From positions 34,929-98,928 of the forward strand of contig NZ_JAPSMD010000001.1 in the NCBI RefSeq assembly GCF_027856955.1: a stretch of 64,000 bases of DNA. The letters are read 5' to 3'. Under the pieces are notes generated by a model. That model searched no databases, was not told where the DNA came from, and saw nothing but the letters and a program-made list of their open reading frames with translations. Below are positions 35,327 to 43,013 of this stretch, piece after piece. The translations under genes were made by a program, and so were the position numbers. The DNA comes from Falsiroseomonas oryzae (lineage in GTDB: Bacteria; Pseudomonadota; Alphaproteobacteria; Acetobacterales; Acetobacteraceae). Each line of letters begins with the position of its first letter. The first letter of the stretch is position 1.

Positions 35327-36843
35327 GCGGTCTTTGTTGCCTGCCTGGAAGCGATCTCGACGGCCCGCCGGATCAGCGTCACGCCCTCGCGCATGCGTTC
35401 CGGCGCGGTGCCGGCGAAACCGAGCACCAAGCCACGCTGCGCGGCGCCGAGGAAGGAGCCCGAGAGCGGCGGCGTCTGCAGGCCGATGCGCCGCGCCGCG
35501 CCATAGATCGCCACGTCGTCCAGCGCCTGTTCACGAAAGTGCGTGGCGAGGTGAAGGCCGGCCTGCGGCCCCTCGGCCTCCCACGCCAGAAGGTCGGCCG
35601 CACCTGCCGCGAGCGCGGCAAGCAGCGCCTCCCGCCTAGCCGCGTAGAGCACGCGCATGCGCCGCAGATGCTGCGCCAGATGTCCTTCCGCGATGAAGGT
35701 GGCAAGGATGGCCTGCTCCGGTCCGGCCGATTGCCGGTCGGTCAGCGCGCGTGCCGTTGCGAAGGCCTCGGCTAGCGCGCGAGGCACGACGACGTATCCG
35801 AGGCGCAACCCGGGCGCGAGCACCTTGGCGAAGGTTCCGACGTAGATGACGCGGGCCGCACCGGGCCGCGGCAATGCGCGCAGCGGCTGCAGTGGGCGGC
35901 CCGCGTAGCGGAAGTCGCCGTCGTAATCGTCTTCCAGGATCCAGGCGCCGGTGCGCTCCGCCCAGTCCAGCAGCGCGAGGCGCCGCCGCAGGCTCATGGT
36001 CACGCCGAGCGGATACTGGTGTGAGGGCGTGACCAGCGCGAGCCGGGCATGCGGGGCTACCGCCTCGCCGGCGCCGACATCCAGCCCCTCCGCGTCCACC
36101 GGCACCGGCACCAGACGCGCGCCGTTCGCGGCCAGCGCGCTTCGCCCGCTGACATAGGCCGGGTCCTCGACCCAGGCCTGGTCGCCGGGGTCGAGGAGCA
36201 GCCGCGCCGCGAGCGCGATCCCCTGCTGCGAGCCCGAGGTGATCAGCACCTCCTCGGCCGTGCAGGCGAGTCCGCGCGCGGCCCCAAGATGCGCGGCGAC
36301 CGCCTCACGCAGCGGCAGGTGACCCGCCGGCTCCATGTAGCCGAGCAGATCCGCGGTTGGCCGGTCGCGCCAGAGCTGCGCCGAAAGGCGCCCCCATACC
36401 TCGGCCGGGAAGGCGTCGAAGGCAGGCAGGCCTGGCGAAAGCAGCCCGGGGCCGCGGCGCGCGGGGGTGATCGGCAGCGCGGCTATCCCGCGCCCTCGGG
36501 CCGAGAGGCTGCCGGTCGGCGCCTCGAGCGCCACGACAGCGGCAGGGCGACCGATCTGCAGCAGCGCCTCTGGCAGCAGGGCGGGCACGAACATGCCCGC
36601 CCCGGCGCGGCCCTCGGCATAGCCTTCCGCGACCAGGCGCTCATAGGCGAGCACCGCTGTCTGGCGCGACACGCCGGCCTCCGCGGCCAGGGCGCGCGTG
36701 GAGGGCAGCTGCGCGCCAGGCTTCAGGCGGCCGTCCAGCACCGCGCCACGGAAATGCGCCGCAAGCTGCTCCTGCAGCGGCGCGCCGCTGTCGTGGTCGG
36801 GGGCGAAGGATCCCCAGAGCGGCGGGGCCTGGCGTCTCGGCAT
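35323..36843 (-). CDS. MocR-type (GntR-aminotransferase) transcriptional regulator
   Basis: A 506-residue regulator. Residues ~15-85 form a GntR winged helix (LQEQLAAHFRGAVLDGRLKPGAQLPSTRALAAEAGVSRQTAVLAYERL); from ~120 onward it is a class I aminotransferase fold with LITSGSQQGIALAARLLLDPGD, the PLP-binding EDDYDGDFRYAGRPL and the Schiff-base Lys region YVGTFAKVLAPGLRLGYVV. PdxR-like MocR proteins commonly sit next to pyridoxal or FMN-enzyme genes, as here (divergent PaiB-like gene). Its last codons, AAG ACC GCT TGA, match those of the PaiB-like gene. Confidence 0.92.
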   Translation of the reverse strand: MPRRQAPPLWGSFAPDHDSGAPLQEQLAAHFRGAVLDGRLKPGAQLPSTRALAAEAGVSRQTAVLAYERLVAEGYAEGRAGAGMFVPALLPEALLQIGRPAAVVALEAPTGSLSARGRGIAALPITPARRGPGLLSPGLPAFDAFPAEVWGRLSAQLWRDRPTADLLGYMEPAGHLPLREAVAAHLGAARGLACTAEEVLITSGSQQGIALAARLLLDPGDQAWVEDPAYVSGRSALAANGARLVPVPVDAEGLDVGAGEAVAPHARLALVTPSHQYPLGVTMSLRRRLALLDWAERTGAWILEDDYDGDFRYAGRPLQPLRALPRPGAARVIYVGTFAKVLAPGLRLGYVVVPRALAEAFATARALTDRQSAGPEQAILATFIAEGHLAQHLRRMRVLYAARREALLAALAAGAADLLAWEAEGPQAGLHLATHFREQALDDVAIYGAARRIGLQTPPLSGSFLGAAQRGLVLGFAGTAPERMREGVTLIRRAVEIASRQATKTA

Positions 36844-36851
36844 GGCGAACT

Positions 36852-36893
36852 GGACCGATCGGTTTCGCGGAACCGGTCATAGGGCATCGGTCC
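36852..36893. promoter_or_regulatory. Inverted repeat in MocR/PaiB divergent promoter
   Basis: GGACCGAT (36852-36859) and ATCGGTCC (36886-36893) are perfect inverted copies 26 bp apart, with additional CCGGTC/GATCGG half-sites between. This is a plausible MocR operator in the 97-bp divergent region. Confidence 0.4.
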
Positions 36894-36940
36894 GCGTCGG
36901 CGTAGCGAAACAGCGCGCCAACGCACCGAGGAACCCCGCC

Positions 36941-37585
36941 ATGTATGTCCATCCCGCCTTCCGGACCGCCACCGCCGATGCGCTGGCGATGCTCGGCGCG
37001 CGCGGCTTCGGCTTGCTGGTGATCGCCGATCACGCTGGCGTGCCGCACGCCGTGCACATCCCCTTCCTGGCGGAGCAGCGGGACGACGGTTTGCGCATCG
37101 AGTTGCATGTCGCGCGCGCGAACCCGATCCACGGGCTGGTCGGCGAGGAGGGCCGGCCCGCGCTGCTCGCGGTGCAGGGGCCCGACAGCTATCTCTCGCC
37201 CGACTGGTACGGCGTGCCGAACCAGGTGCCGACCTGGACCTACACCGCCGTTCATCTCGCCGGCATGGCACGTCCGCTGCCCGCGGAGGCGATCCCTGGG
37301 CATTTGGAACGCCTCTCCGCTGCCTTCGAGACCCGGCTGGCGCCGAAGGCGCCGTGGCGGATGGCGAAGGTCGAGCCGAACGGTCTGGCGTCGATGATGC
37401 GCGCCATCGTCGGCATCGAAGTGTTGGTGCCGGCCGAGGGCATCCAGGCCCAGCGCAAGCTGATCCAGCACAAGGGCGAGACCGAGCATCGCGGGGCCAT
37501 TGCCGGCCTCTCGGCGCAGTCCGACGCGGGCGCGCACGCCATCGCGGCGCTGATGACCAAGGACCTCGCCGAAAAGACCGCTTGA
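36941..37585 (+). CDS. FMN-binding PaiB-family protein
   Basis: A 214-residue protein starting MYVHPAFRTATADALAMLGARGFGLLVI, the standard PaiB opening, with HIPFLAEQRDDGLRIELHVARANP and PDWYGVPNQVPTWTYTAVH, the conserved core of the split-barrel FMN-binding fold, and LERLSAAFE. PaiB proteins were described as negative regulators in Bacillus; many relatives are flavin/haem-related proteins of unknown role. ATG at 36941 has GAGGAA 7 nt upstream. It is divergent from the MocR gene, and its stop codon overlaps a second CueR-type promoter. Confidence 0.9.
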   Translation: MYVHPAFRTATADALAMLGARGFGLLVIADHAGVPHAVHIPFLAEQRDDGLRIELHVARANPIHGLVGEEGRPALLAVQGPDSYLSPDWYGVPNQVPTWTYTAVHLAGMARPLPAEAIPGHLERLSAAFETRLAPKAPWRMAKVEPNGLASMMRAIVGIEVLVPAEGIQAQRKLIQHKGETEHRGAIAGLSAQSDAGAHAIAALMTKDLAEKTA

Positions 37586-37612
37586 CCCTCCCAGGTTGGG
37601 AGACCGGCTGGT
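37582..37612 (+). promoter_or_regulatory. CueR-type promoter for the HAE1 RND pump
   Basis: TTGACC (37582-37587) overlaps the PaiB stop codon and is followed by CTCCCA-GGT-TGGGAG (37588-37602). A 19-bp spacer leads to a weak -10 (GCTGGT). The layout is the same as at 35296-35326 and the sequence is identical over 21 bp (37573-37593), inverted. The next start codon is at 37648. Confidence 0.7.
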
Positions 37613-37647
37613 CGCGCCATCGATGAACTTCGGAGGAGTCACAGGAC

Positions 37648-38802
37648 ATGCCCCGCCTTCTGCCCCTTGCCCTTGCCGCGGCGGTCGCCGCCGGCGGGGC
37701 CTTCGCCTGGCATCAGGCTGGCCGCCCCGCGCAGGCCGACATGCCGCCCACCGCGCCGCCGCCCATGCCTGTACCTGTCGCGCCCGTGCTGGTGCGCGAA
37801 CTCGCCGAGACAGCTGAGTTCACCGGCTTCCTGCATCCCGCGCGCAGCGTCGAGTTGCGCCCGCGCGTCGGCGGCATGATCGAGGCGGTCGAAGTGCCGG
37901 AAGGCGGGCTGGTGCACGCCGGGCAGGTACTCTTCCGCCTGGACCAGCGGCTCTATCGCGCAGCGCTCGCCCGCGCCGAGGCGGCGCTGGCCGAGGCACG
38001 CGAGCGCCACGCACTTGCCGGCCGCCAGCATGCGCGTACCCGCAGCCTGGCGGGCGAGGGCTATGCCCCGCGCGAGCGGCTCGAACAGCAGGCGGCCGAG
38101 CGCGAGGCGCTGGCCGCGCAGGTGCAGGCCGCAGAGGCCGCGGTCGTCAGCGCGCGGCTCGATCTCGACTTCACCGTGATCACCGCGCCGATCGCCGGCC
38201 GCATCGGCCGGGCGGTCGTGACCGAAGGCAATCTGGTGGCGGCCGGGGAGACGCTGCTCGCCGGCATCGTGTCGGTGGATCCGATGCATGTGCTGTTCGA
38301 CGTGGATGAGCCGACCTATCTGCACCTGCTTGGCGCCGCGGCGGAGGCCACCGACGCGCCGATGAAGGTTGAGGTGGCCCTGACCGGCGAGAATGGCTTC
38401 CCGCGCCGCGGCCGGCTCGACTTCCTCGACAACCAAGCCGACCGCGCCACCGGCACGGCGCGCCTGCGCGCGGTGCTGCCTAATGCGGACGGCAGGCTTG
38501 CGCCTGGCCTCTTCGCGCGCGTGCGCGTGCCCCTGTCGGCGCCACGCCCCACCATGCTGGTGGCGGAGGCCGCGATCGGCGCGGCGCAGGGCGGGCGTTA
38601 CGTGCTTGTCGCCGCGCCGGAGGGCATCGCCGCCTTCCGCCCGGTCCGCCTCGGGCCCTCTGCGGGAGAGGGCCTGCGCGTCGTGCGCGAGGGCCTCGCG
38701 CCGGGCGAGAGCGTAGTGGCGCGCGGCATGGTCCGGCCCGGCACGCGCATCGCGCCGCTGCCCGCCTCTGTGGCCTCCAACTCCGAGGAACCCCGGTCAT
38801 GA
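37648..38802 (+). CDS. RND efflux periplasmic adaptor (AcrA/MexE type)
   Basis: A 384-residue membrane-fusion protein. A hydrophobic N-terminus (LLPLALAAAVAAGGAFA) precedes VPVAPVLVRELAETAEFTG, a lipoyl half (VELRPRVGGMIEAVEVPEG), a long Ala/Glu/Arg-rich alpha-hairpin (~110-170), the second lipoyl half (VITAPIAGRIGRAVVTEGNLV), and a beta-barrel with NADGRLAPGLFARVRVPL. It links the inner-membrane pump to an outer-membrane channel. It overlaps the pump gene by 4 bp. A CueR-type promoter precedes it. No outer-membrane factor gene is adjacent. Confidence 0.93.
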   Translation: MPRLLPLALAAAVAAGGAFAWHQAGRPAQADMPPTAPPPMPVPVAPVLVRELAETAEFTGFLHPARSVELRPRVGGMIEAVEVPEGGLVHAGQVLFRLDQRLYRAALARAEAALAEARERHALAGRQHARTRSLAGEGYAPRERLEQQAAEREALAAQVQAAEAAVVSARLDLDFTVITAPIAGRIGRAVVTEGNLVAAGETLLAGIVSVDPMHVLFDVDEPTYLHLLGAAAEATDAPMKVEVALTGENGFPRRGRLDFLDNQADRATGTARLRAVLPNADGRLAPGLFARVRVPLSAPRPTMLVAEAAIGAAQGGRYVLVAAPEGIAAFRPVRLGPSAGEGLRVVREGLAPGESVVARGMVRPGTRIAPLPASVASNSEEPRS

Positions 38803-41800
38803 ACGCGATACCGCGCTTCTTCGTGGAGCGGCCCATCTTTGCGGTCGTGCTCTCTGTCCTGATGCTGGTCGCCGGTGGCCTCGCGCTGCTGCGCCTGCCG
38901 CTGTCCGAATATCCCGCCGTCACACCGCCGACCGTGCAGGTCGTCGCGCAGTTTCCCGGCGCCTCGCCGCGTGAGCTGGCCGAGACCGTCGCCGCGCCGA
39001 TCGAGCAGGAGGTGAACGGCGTCGAGGGCATGCTCTACATGACCTCGCAGTCGGTAGACGGGCAGGTGACGCTCGCCATCAGCTTCGCGCACGGCACCGA
39101 CCCCGACCTTGCCCAGATCCGCGTGCAGAACCGCGTCCAACGAGCCCTGCCGCGGCTGCCGGAGGAGGTGCAGCGCCAGGGCGTGGCGGCGCGTAAGGTC
39201 TCGCCCGACATGCTGATGGTGGTGCACCTGGTCTCGCCCGACGGTCGCTTCGACGCGCTGCACCTCGCGAATTTCGCGACGCTGCAGGTGCGCGACCGGC
39301 TGCAGCGCATCCCGGGCGTGGGCGAGGTGAATGTCTGGGGCGCCGGCGACTACGCGATGCGCATCTGGCTCGACCCGGAGCGGATGGCCGCGCGCGGCCT
39401 GACCGCGGCGGAAGTGATGCGCGCGGTGCGCGCGCAGAACCTGCAGGTCGCCGCCGGCGCGGTCGGCCGCCAGCCGGGCGCCGGCATGGCGCCGCAGGTC
39501 GCGCTCGATCTCCGCGGCCGCCTGGCGGAACCGGAGGAGTTCGCCGCCATCGTGCTCAGGACCGGCGCGGAGGGCCGCATGGTCCGGCTCGGCGACGTGG
39601 CGCGGGTGGAACTGGGCGCGGAGGGCTATGCGCTGCGCTCCCTGCTGGACGGCGAACCGGCCGCCGCGCTGCAGATCATCCAGGCGCCGGAGGCGAACGC
39701 CCTCGACGTGGCGGCCGCCGTGCGGCGCACCATGGCGGAGATGAGCGCGGAGTTCCCGCAGGGAATCGAGCAGCGCATCGCCTACGACCCGACGATCTTC
39801 GTCCGCGCCTCCATCTCGGCCGTGCTGGTCACGCTGCTGGAAGCGGTGGCACTGGTGGTGCTGGTGGTGGTGCTGTTCCTGCAGGACTGGCGATCCTCGA
39901 TCATCCCGCTGGTCGCTGTGCCGGTCTCGCTGGTCGGCACGCTCGCGGTGATGCTGGCGCTGGGCTACTCGCTCAACACGCTCTCGCTGTTCGGGCTCGT
40001 GCTGGCGATCGGCATCGTCGTGGACGACGCGATCGTGGTGGTGGAGAACGTGGAGCGCCACATGGCCGGCGGCCTCGCGCCCAAGGATGCCGCACGCCGC
40101 GCGATGGAGGAGGTGACCGGGCCGATTGTCGCGATCACCTCCGTCCTCGCCGCGGTCTTCGTCCCCGCCTCCTTCCTGTCGGGCCTTCAGGGCGAGTTCT
40201 ACCGGCAATTCGCGGTGACCATCGCGGTCTCCACCGTACTGTCGGCCGTCAATTCCCTGACACTGAGCCCGGCGCTGGCCGGCGTGCTGCTCAAGCCGCA
40301 TGCGGGGCCGCGGAGTGGGCTGCTCGGCTGGTTCTTCCGGCAGTTCAACCGCGGCTTCGACGCGACCGCGAGCGCCTATGCCGGCTTCGTCAGGCGGTCC
40401 GCGCGCGTGGGCGTGGTGGCGCTCGCGCTCTACGCCGGCGTCCTCGGCCTCGGCTGGCAGGGGTTTCAGCTCGTGCCGACCGGCTTCGTGCCGCAGCAAG
40501 ACAAGTACTACCTCGTCGGCATCGCGATGCTGCCCGCCGGCACCTCCATCGAGCGGTCGGAGGCGGTGGCGCGGCAGATGTCGCGCATCATGCTCGACGA
40601 GCCTGGCGTGGAGAGCGTCGTCGCCTTCCCTGGCCTGTCGATCGACGGCTTTGTCACGCTGCCGAACGCGGCCGTGGTTTTCACCATGCTGGACCCGTTC
40701 GAGCAGCGGCGCACACCGGAGCTTTCGGCGGCCGCCATCGCGCAGCGGCTGCAGGCGAAGTTGTTCGGCATCCAGGAGGGGCTGGCGCTGGTCTTCCCGC
40801 CGCCACCCGTTCCGGGGCTCGGCGCGGTGGGCGGGTTCAAGCTGCAGGTGCAGGACCGCGTGGGCCTGGGCCTGGAGGCGCTGGCCGAGGCGACGCAGAA
40901 GCTGGTCGCAGCGGCGGCAGCGCGCCCGGAACTCGCCGGCGTCATGTCGAGCTTCCACGTCTCCGCCCCGCAGCTTCGGGTGGAGCTGGATCGTGACCGC
41001 GCGCTGGCGACAGGCGTCGCGCCGGCCGATGTCGCGCAGGCGCTACAGCTGGCGATGGGGTCGCTCTACGTAAACGACTTCCAACGCCAGGGTCGCACGT
41101 ATCGCGTGATCGCGCAGGCCGATGCCGCCTTCCGCCTACGGGAGGAGGACCTGGCACGGCTGCGTGTGCGCAGCGCATCCGGCGCCATGGTGCCGCTCGC
41201 CTCGCTGGTGACGGTGCAGCCCTCGACCGGGCCGGACCGCGTCGTGCGCCACAACGGCTACGCCTCGGCCGAGGTCGGTGGCGCGCCGGCGCCGGGCTAC
41301 GGCTCCGGTCAGGCGCAGGCGGCCATGGAGGCGCTAGCGCGCGAGGTGCTGCCACCGGGCATGGCGGTTGAGTGGACGGAACTGGCGCTGCAGGAGCGGT
41401 TGGCGGGCAATGCGGCGGCCTATGTCTTCCCCATCGCGGTGCTGCTCGCCTTCCTCATCCTGGCCGCGCAGTATGGCAGCTGGTCGCTGCCGCTGGCGGT
41501 GCTGCCCGTCGCGCCGCTCGCGGTGGTCAGCGCGCTGGCAGGCGTGCTGGCGACGGGCGGAGACAGCAACGTGTTCACCCAGATCGCCTGGCTGGTGCTG
41601 GTCGGGCTGGCGGCGAAGAACGCGATCCTCGTGGTCGAGTTTGCGCATGAGCGGGAATTGGCCGGCGCCGATCCGCTGGCCGCAGTGATCGAGGCGGTGC
41701 GGCTTCGGCTACGGCCCATCCTGATGACCTCGATTGCCTTCGTCGCCGGCGCGGTGCCACTTGCGATCGCGACGGGCGCCGGGGCGGAGATGCGCCGCGC

Positions 41801-41939
41801 GATGGGCATCGCCGTCGCCTCGGGCATGGCGGGCGTGACGCTGCTTGGGCTGGTGTTCACGCCGGTGTTCTACCTCCTCCTGCGCAGGCTGGCGCAGCGG
41901 CGGGACCAGCCACCCGTTGCGCGAATGGCGGAGGCGTGA
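38799..41939 (+). CDS. RND multidrug efflux pump, HAE1 family (AcrB/MexF-like)
   Basis: A 1046-residue inner-membrane transporter. It starts MNAIPRFFVERPIFAVVLSVLMLVAGG and has LPLSEYPAVTPPTVQVVAQFPGAS, characteristic of HAE1 pumps. The TM4 proton-relay segment GIVVDDAIVVVENVERHM carries the Asp-Asp pair, and FQGEFYRQFAVTIAVST and the second repeat PIAVLLAFLILAAQYGSW are typical. It exports amphiphilic compounds with proton exchange. Its coupling to a CueR-type promoter is unusual, because metal-exporting RND pumps are normally of the HME family. Confidence 0.93.
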   Translation: MNAIPRFFVERPIFAVVLSVLMLVAGGLALLRLPLSEYPAVTPPTVQVVAQFPGASPRELAETVAAPIEQEVNGVEGMLYMTSQSVDGQVTLAISFAHGTDPDLAQIRVQNRVQRALPRLPEEVQRQGVAARKVSPDMLMVVHLVSPDGRFDALHLANFATLQVRDRLQRIPGVGEVNVWGAGDYAMRIWLDPERMAARGLTAAEVMRAVRAQNLQVAAGAVGRQPGAGMAPQVALDLRGRLAEPEEFAAIVLRTGAEGRMVRLGDVARVELGAEGYALRSLLDGEPAAALQIIQAPEANALDVAAAVRRTMAEMSAEFPQGIEQRIAYDPTIFVRASISAVLVTLLEAVALVVLVVVLFLQDWRSSIIPLVAVPVSLVGTLAVMLALGYSLNTLSLFGLVLAIGIVVDDAIVVVENVERHMAGGLAPKDAARRAMEEVTGPIVAITSVLAAVFVPASFLSGLQGEFYRQFAVTIAVSTVLSAVNSLTLSPALAGVLLKPHAGPRSGLLGWFFRQFNRGFDATASAYAGFVRRSARVGVVALALYAGVLGLGWQGFQLVPTGFVPQQDKYYLVGIAMLPAGTSIERSEAVARQMSRIMLDEPGVESVVAFPGLSIDGFVTLPNAAVVFTMLDPFEQRRTPELSAAAIAQRLQAKLFGIQEGLALVFPPPPVPGLGAVGGFKLQVQDRVGLGLEALAEATQKLVAAAAARPELAGVMSSFHVSAPQLRVELDRDRALATGVAPADVAQALQLAMGSLYVNDFQRQGRTYRVIAQADAAFRLREEDLARLRVRSASGAMVPLASLVTVQPSTGPDRVVRHNGYASAEVGGAPAPGYGSGQAQAAMEALAREVLPPGMAVEWTELALQERLAGNAAAYVFPIAVLLAFLILAAQYGSWSLPLAVLPVAPLAVVSALAGVLATGGDSNVFTQIAWLVLVGLAAKNAILVVEFAHERELAGADPLAAVIEAVRLRLRPILMTSIAFVAGAVPLAIATGAGAEMRRAMGIAVASGMAGVTLLGLVFTPVFYLLLRRLAQRRDQPPVARMAEA

Positions 41940-41941
41940 CG

Positions 41942-42862
41942 ATGCGGCCCGGCACGCGCAACGCGGACCTGCTGCTGACCAGCCTGGCTCCGGCGGTCTG
42001 GGGCAGCACCTACATCGTCACGACCGAAATGCTCGCCGGCTGGGATCCGCTGGTCGTGGCGCTGTTGCGCGCCTTGCCAGCGGGGCTGCTGCTTCTGGTG
42101 CTGGTGCGGCAACTGCCGCAGGGCATCTGGTGGGCGCGCAGCGCGCTGCTGGGCGCGCTGAACTTCTCGGTCTTCTGGGTGCTGCTCTTCGTCTCGGCGT
42201 ATCGGCTTCCGGGGGGGGTCGCGGCGACCGTGGGCGCGATCCAGCCCTTGATCGTTGTGCTGCTGTCGCGCGCCGTGCTGGGTACACCGATCCGTGCGCT
42301 GGCGGTGTTGGCGGCATTCGGTGGCATCGCCGGGGTCGCGATGCTGGTGCTGGCGCCGGGGGCCAGGCTGGATCCGCTCGGCGTCGCTGCCGGGCTGGGA
42401 GGCGCTGTCTCGATGGCCTTCGGCACGGTGCTGACGCGGCGCTGGCAGCCGCCGGTGCCGGCGCTGACCTTTACCGCCTGGCAACTCGCGGCCGGTGGCG
42501 CACTGCTGCTTCCCGTGGTGCTCTGGCTGCAGCCGCCGCTGCCGGCCGTGAGCGGGTTCAATCTGCTCGGTCTCGCCTGGCTCGGCCTGGTCGGCGCTGC
42601 GCTGACCTACATCCTCTGGTTCCGCGGCATCGCACGGCTCGGGCCGAACGCGGCCGCACCGCTCGCGCTGCTGAGCCCCGTGGCCGCGGTGCTGCTCGGC
42701 TGGCTGGCGCTGGGACAGATGCTGTCGTCTGTGCAGCTTCTTGGCATGGCAGCCGTGATCGGCAGCATCAGCCTCGGCCAAATCGCCGGGGCGCGGCACG
42801 CCCGGGACACTGCCGATCGGCCACAGCGCCGAAGCGTGTCGGACCAGCATCGGTCAGGGTGA
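41942..42862 (+). CDS. EamA/DMT-family metabolite exporter
   Basis: A 306-residue membrane protein with about ten helices. ATG at 41942 has GGAGG 7 nt upstream (a GTG at 41936 is an alternative). It begins DLLLTSLAPAVWGSTYIVTTEMLAG, the usual EamA opening, and shows two EamA repeats: LLLVLVRQLPQG and, in the second half, SGFNLLGLAWLGLVGAALTYILWFRG. The stop of the RND gene is 2 bp upstream, so it may be in the same transcript. The C-terminal tail is hydrophilic. Substrate unknown. Confidence 0.88.
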   Translation: MRPGTRNADLLLTSLAPAVWGSTYIVTTEMLAGWDPLVVALLRALPAGLLLLVLVRQLPQGIWWARSALLGALNFSVFWVLLFVSAYRLPGGVAATVGAIQPLIVVLLSRAVLGTPIRALAVLAAFGGIAGVAMLVLAPGARLDPLGVAAGLGGAVSMAFGTVLTRRWQPPVPALTFTAWQLAAGGALLLPVVLWLQPPLPAVSGFNLLGLAWLGLVGAALTYILWFRGIARLGPNAAAPLALLSPVAAVLLGWLALGQMLSSVQLLGMAAVIGSISLGQIAGARHARDTADRPQRRSVSDQHRSG

Positions 42863-42938
42863 TCCTGATCGCGACCAGCCCTGCGCGCGGCTTTCGCGGT
42901 TGGGCAATACGGTGAAAGAGGTCGTTCCAATGCGAGGC

Positions 42939-42953
42939 GGACATACTTTGTCA
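42939..42953. promoter_or_regulatory. Candidate CusR/CopR-type box upstream of the metal RND operon
   Basis: GGACA-TACTT-TGTCA, part of a 16-bp sequence (GACATACTTTGTCATG, 42940-42955) repeated exactly at 50338-50353. The dyad resembles metal-response CusR/CopR boxes. It lies 61 bp before the adaptor start, and the regulator gene is inside the operon it precedes. Confidence 0.65.
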
Positions 42954-43013
42954 TGATCCGGTGCGGTGCCGTCGCACTGCTCACGGCAAGAAGAGGGTTC
43001 TGAGGAGCATTCC

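Noticed and set aside
38598..40958. A long minus-strand open frame opposite the RND pump
   Set aside because: It is an Arg/His-rich shadow of the HAE1 pump sequence without protein-like motifs.
42863..43013. A longer adaptor start at 42966
   Set aside because: The added residues are not a signal peptide; the ATG at 43014 is followed by a proper signal sequence and preceded by TGAGGAG.
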